The position numbers and the translations under genes were made by a program. A model generated the notes under the pieces. It was not told the DNA's origin. It worked only from the letters and a program-made list of their open reading frames with translations, and did not search any database. Below, in pieces: positions 6,030-7,771 of a DNA stretch of 7,771 nt; position 1 is the stretch's first letter, and each line of letters opens with the position of its first letter. This stretch comes from Bryobacteraceae bacterium (GTDB lineage Bacteria; Acidobacteriota; Terriglobia; Bryobacterales; Bryobacteraceae): assembly GCA_947456995.1 (NCBI GenBank), contig CANGVB010000149.1, forward strand, positions 1-7,771, written 5' to 3'.

Positions 6030-6674
6030 CTAGTGACGTGGTAGGGGTATCGCTGGTTGCACAATCGCCCCCCACGACACCTGAAAAACCTCAAGCTCTC
6101 CATTCAAGTCATACCCCCCACGAACAAACACCGGCCCCGTGCGATCCACCTCGCCCGCTGCCACTTCCCGCCCATCACGAACAAATAAAGTGTCCGATCG
6201 CAAGCGAAACCGCATCGTCCCGTCCTGTCTGGTCTTGATCTCAAGAAATCCAGTCTGCAAGTCCCGTACCACTCCCGTCACACCCAAACTCCCCCGAGGT
6301 GCAAAACTCTCCGTAACCCGCTTCACCGACCCCACTTTCCCCCTGCCCCCAAACCGCTTCTCCACATTCACCACATGAATCATCCGCGCAAAACAGGTCG
6401 CCCCAATCCCCTGCCGCTCGGTCACTAACTCCAGCAAATCCCCCGCTTTCAGATCTTTGAGATAGAGCCGCTGCCGCTCCCTGTCAATATAGGTCCGCCC
6501 ATCCACACTGCAGATCAACGTATCCCCGCCGTCCAGCACCACCTCCAGCTTCCCCCCAACAATCCCAGCCAGCCGCCCCTCAAGAATCCCCGTCGGCACA
6601 CCAGACCGCAGTTGCCCCCACAGCCCACCTGTGAGCACTAGCCACACCCCCAGTACTTTTTGATACCGCTTCAT
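6030..6674 (-). CDS. Small exported protein with two DUF5666-like beta repeats
   Basis: A 214-residue protein starting at ATG 6674. MKRYQKVLGVWLVLTGGLWG is a classical signal peptide (positive start, hydrophobic core, likely cut near residue 20), so the mature protein is exported. An upstream GTG at 6710 would add 12 residues before the signal peptide and is unlikely. Two beta-rich repeats are visible: residues 29-86 (ILEGRLAGIVGGKLEVVL..., then LKDLKAGDLLELV) and 129-200 (SLGVTGVVRDLQTGFLEIKT..., then GPVFVRGGYDLNGELEVFQV). The pattern 'G.V..V..g.l.v....G......v...T.....G.....dl..GD.V.V.G' is that of DUF5666-type OB-like repeats. The central linker (105-128) is basic. The downstream propeller gene follows after 52 nt on the same strand, so an operon is likely. 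No enzymatic residues are evident and the function is unknown. Confidence 0.82.
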   Translation of the reverse strand: MKRYQKVLGVWLVLTGGLWGQLRSGVPTGILEGRLAGIVGGKLEVVLDGGDTLICSVDGRTYIDRERQRLYLKDLKAGDLLELVTERQGIGATCFARMIHVVNVEKRFGGRGKVGSVKRVTESFAPRGSLGVTGVVRDLQTGFLEIKTRQDGTMRFRLRSDTLFVRDGREVAAGEVDRTGPVFVRGGYDLNGELEVFQVSWGAIVQPAIPLPRH

Positions 6675-6679
6675 CGCTG

Positions 6680-6700
6680 ACTCAAAGTATAATCTTGAGT
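6680..6700. promoter_or_regulatory. Divergent promoter with a palindrome centred on the -10 element
   Basis: ACTCAA (6680-6685) and TTGAGT (6695-6700) are a perfect inverted repeat with a 9-bp spacer. The spacer holds TATAAT (6688-6693), a perfect plus-strand -10 that would start transcription near 6700, about 18 nt before the ATG at 6718. On the other strand, TATACT (6691-6686) overlaps it and, with TTGGGT at a 17-nt spacing (6714-6709), could serve the gene starting at 6674. No good plus-strand -35 is seen: TTGATA (6660-6665) is 22 nt away. The palindrome could be an operator controlling both directions. Confidence 0.5.
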
Positions 6701-6717
6701 TGCGTCCCACCCAATTA

Positions 6718-7749
6718 ATGCCTGTATTACAAGCAGGCGAATGGCTCCTCCATTCTGGAATCCAGTCTGCTGACGGCGGCGTCTCTCGCTACCGCCTCAC
6801 CGACACCAACCAAAATCTCCCCGCTTCCACCGAAATCACCGGCTACGCCGTCTCCGGCTTCTGCTACCTCTTTGAAGAAACCGGCGACGAACGCTTCCTC
6901 GCCGCTGCCCGCCTTTCCGCCGACTACCTAACCCACAAAGCCTGGGATCCCGAATCCCGCTCCATGCCCTTCGAGCTAAGCCCCGGCGGCCGCTACAGCT
7001 ACTTCTTCGATTGCGGAATCATCGCCCGCTCCCTGCTCTGGATCTACCGCATCACCGGCGACGAGATCTACCTCACCCGCGCTCGCGACATCGGCACCGC
7101 CATGCAGCGCGACTTCGCCTCCCTCACCGCCTTCCACCCCATTGTTCTACTCCCTTGCAAAAGTCCCGCAGAGTACGAAATATGGTGGAGCAAAATGCCC
7201 GGCGCCTTCCAGCTCAAAGCGGCCCTAGCCTGGCGCGACCTCGGCGAAACCCTCGGCGACCAGACCTTCCTCGACCTCTACGATAAGGTCCTCCACTTCT
7301 CCCTCGAGCACTACTCGGAGACCCTCGACAACGAAACCGTCGAAGTCAAAAAAATGGATCGCCTCCACGCCTGGGCCTACTTCCTCGAAGGTCTCCAGCC
7401 CGTCGCAGACCGCACCCCCATTCAATACCTGATCAAGAGTGCCCTCGCCCACGGCGAAGCACTCCGCGAAAAGCTCGCTCCCCAATTCCTGCGCAGCGAC
7501 GTCTGTGCACAACTCCTGAAAGTAAAGCTCCTCGCCGGCGGCACACCCTCCGAAGGCGAACTCATCCGGATTGAAGCCTTCCAATATCAATCCGCTGACC
7601 CCACCCTCCACGGCGGCTTCGGCTTCGGCCGCCGCAACGGCGAAATGACACCCCACGTCAACCCCGTCTCCACCGTGTTCTGCTTCCAGGCACTCCAATA
7701 CGCAGCAAAGAACGGACAAGACGTTGCCGACTGGCGAAAACTCATCTAG
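6718..7749 (+). CDS. Cytosolic alpha/alpha-toroid protein of unknown function (six-hairpin glycosidase-like)
   Basis: A 343-residue protein without a signal peptide. It is built of helical hairpins with a repeated signature: TGDERFLAAARLSADYL (55-71), TGDEIYLTRARDIGTAM (113-129) and LGDQTFLDLYDKVLHFSL (179-196). Aromatic or acidic inner motifs include STEITGYAVSGFCYL (37-51), YSYFFDCGIIARSLL (93-107), DRLHAWAYFLEGL (214-226) and, near the end, HVNPVSTVFCFQALQY (313-328). This arrangement is typical of the (alpha/alpha)6-barrel superfamily, which includes unsaturated glucuronyl hydrolases and sugar epimerases, but I cannot assign a specific family or prove catalysis. ATG 6718 fits a start of transcription near 6700; a TTG at 6700 would add six residues and would coincide with the first transcribed base. 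Neither has a clear ribosome site. An in-frame stop at 6661-6663 rules out a longer N-terminus. Third codon positions are very GC-rich (43/60 G+C at 7201-7260). It is divergent from the exported pair. Confidence 0.88.
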   Translation: MPVLQAGEWLLHSGIQSADGGVSRYRLTDTNQNLPASTEITGYAVSGFCYLFEETGDERFLAAARLSADYLTHKAWDPESRSMPFELSPGGRYSYFFDCGIIARSLLWIYRITGDEIYLTRARDIGTAMQRDFASLTAFHPIVLLPCKSPAEYEIWWSKMPGAFQLKAALAWRDLGETLGDQTFLDLYDKVLHFSLEHYSETLDNETVEVKKMDRLHAWAYFLEGLQPVADRTPIQYLIKSALAHGEALREKLAPQFLRSDVCAQLLKVKLLAGGTPSEGELIRIEAFQYQSADPTLHGGFGFGRRNGEMTPHVNPVSTVFCFQALQYAAKNGQDVADWRKLI

Positions 7750-7771
7750 CGTCAAACTCGCCTTCGCCTCC

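Noticed and set aside
5978..6103. N-terminal extension of the propeller protein to 6103
   Set aside because: It would overlap the end of the upstream gene and place 42 arginine-rich residues before an obvious signal peptide.
766..7754. The 8-mer TAGCGTCA at 766-773 and again at 7747-7754, both at gene ends, considered as a possible attachment-site pair
   Set aside because: Eight bases is short enough to recur by chance in a window of this size. No integrase or tRNA is present, and the flanking bases differ.
7225..7755. Minus-strand open frame (176 codons) opposite the toroid gene
   Set aside because: It has a low-complexity composition rich in V, E, G and A, and sits antisense to a gene with a clear fold signature and strong third-position GC bias.

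Overview
The window looks like ordinary chromosomal DNA from an acidobacterium, most likely of the Solibacter/Bryobacter type. The main evidence is the large secreted protein at 3182-5977. It joins a beta-propeller with repeated 'VLGQ' blades to a C-terminal domain that I recognise as the 'Solibacter uncharacterised C-terminal' family (TIGR03437), which is strongly expanded in that group. Base composition is moderately GC-rich but uneven: my hand counts give 29/60 G+C at 181-240, 29/60 at 3301-3360 and 43/60 at 7201-7260. I see no tRNA, rRNA, CRISPR array, transposase or phage integration signature.

Layout from left to right. 1-99 is the acidic tail of a gene that enters from outside (+). 166-768 is a Uma2-family PD-(D/E)xK protein (+), whose end overlaps by 8 bp the end of a convergent GNAT acetyltransferase (761-1258, -). 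That acetyltransferase lies 9 nt downstream of dprA (1268-2416, -), so the two are probably co-transcribed. Divergent from dprA is a tight pair of unrecognised small cytosolic proteins (2487-2918 and 2924-3181, +). The second ends on the base next to the stop codon of the large propeller protein (3182-5977, -). Upstream of the propeller gene, on the same strand and 52 nt away, is a small exported protein with two DUF5666-like beta repeats (6030-6674, -). Together they look like a two-gene unit for exported proteins. Divergent from it, across a compact 43-bp promoter region with a palindrome around a perfect TATAAT, is a cytosolic alpha/alpha-toroid protein (6718-7749, +). The last 22 bases hold no recognisable gene.

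Functionally the genes do not form one pathway. DprA handles incoming single-stranded DNA and loads RecA. The acetyltransferase probably modifies a small molecule or a protein N-terminus. The exported pair is of unknown function at the cell surface or in the periplasm. The toroid protein resembles sugar-active enzymes in fold only.

I find no convincing new defence, mobile or biosynthetic system. The observations most worth a second look are: a paralogous beta-rich module present twice in the propeller protein, with one copy apparently splitting its TIGR03437 domain; a strong terminator for the minus-strand unit buried inside the coding sequence of the convergent plus-strand gene, with zero intergenic bases; and the symmetric divergent promoter at 6680-6700.
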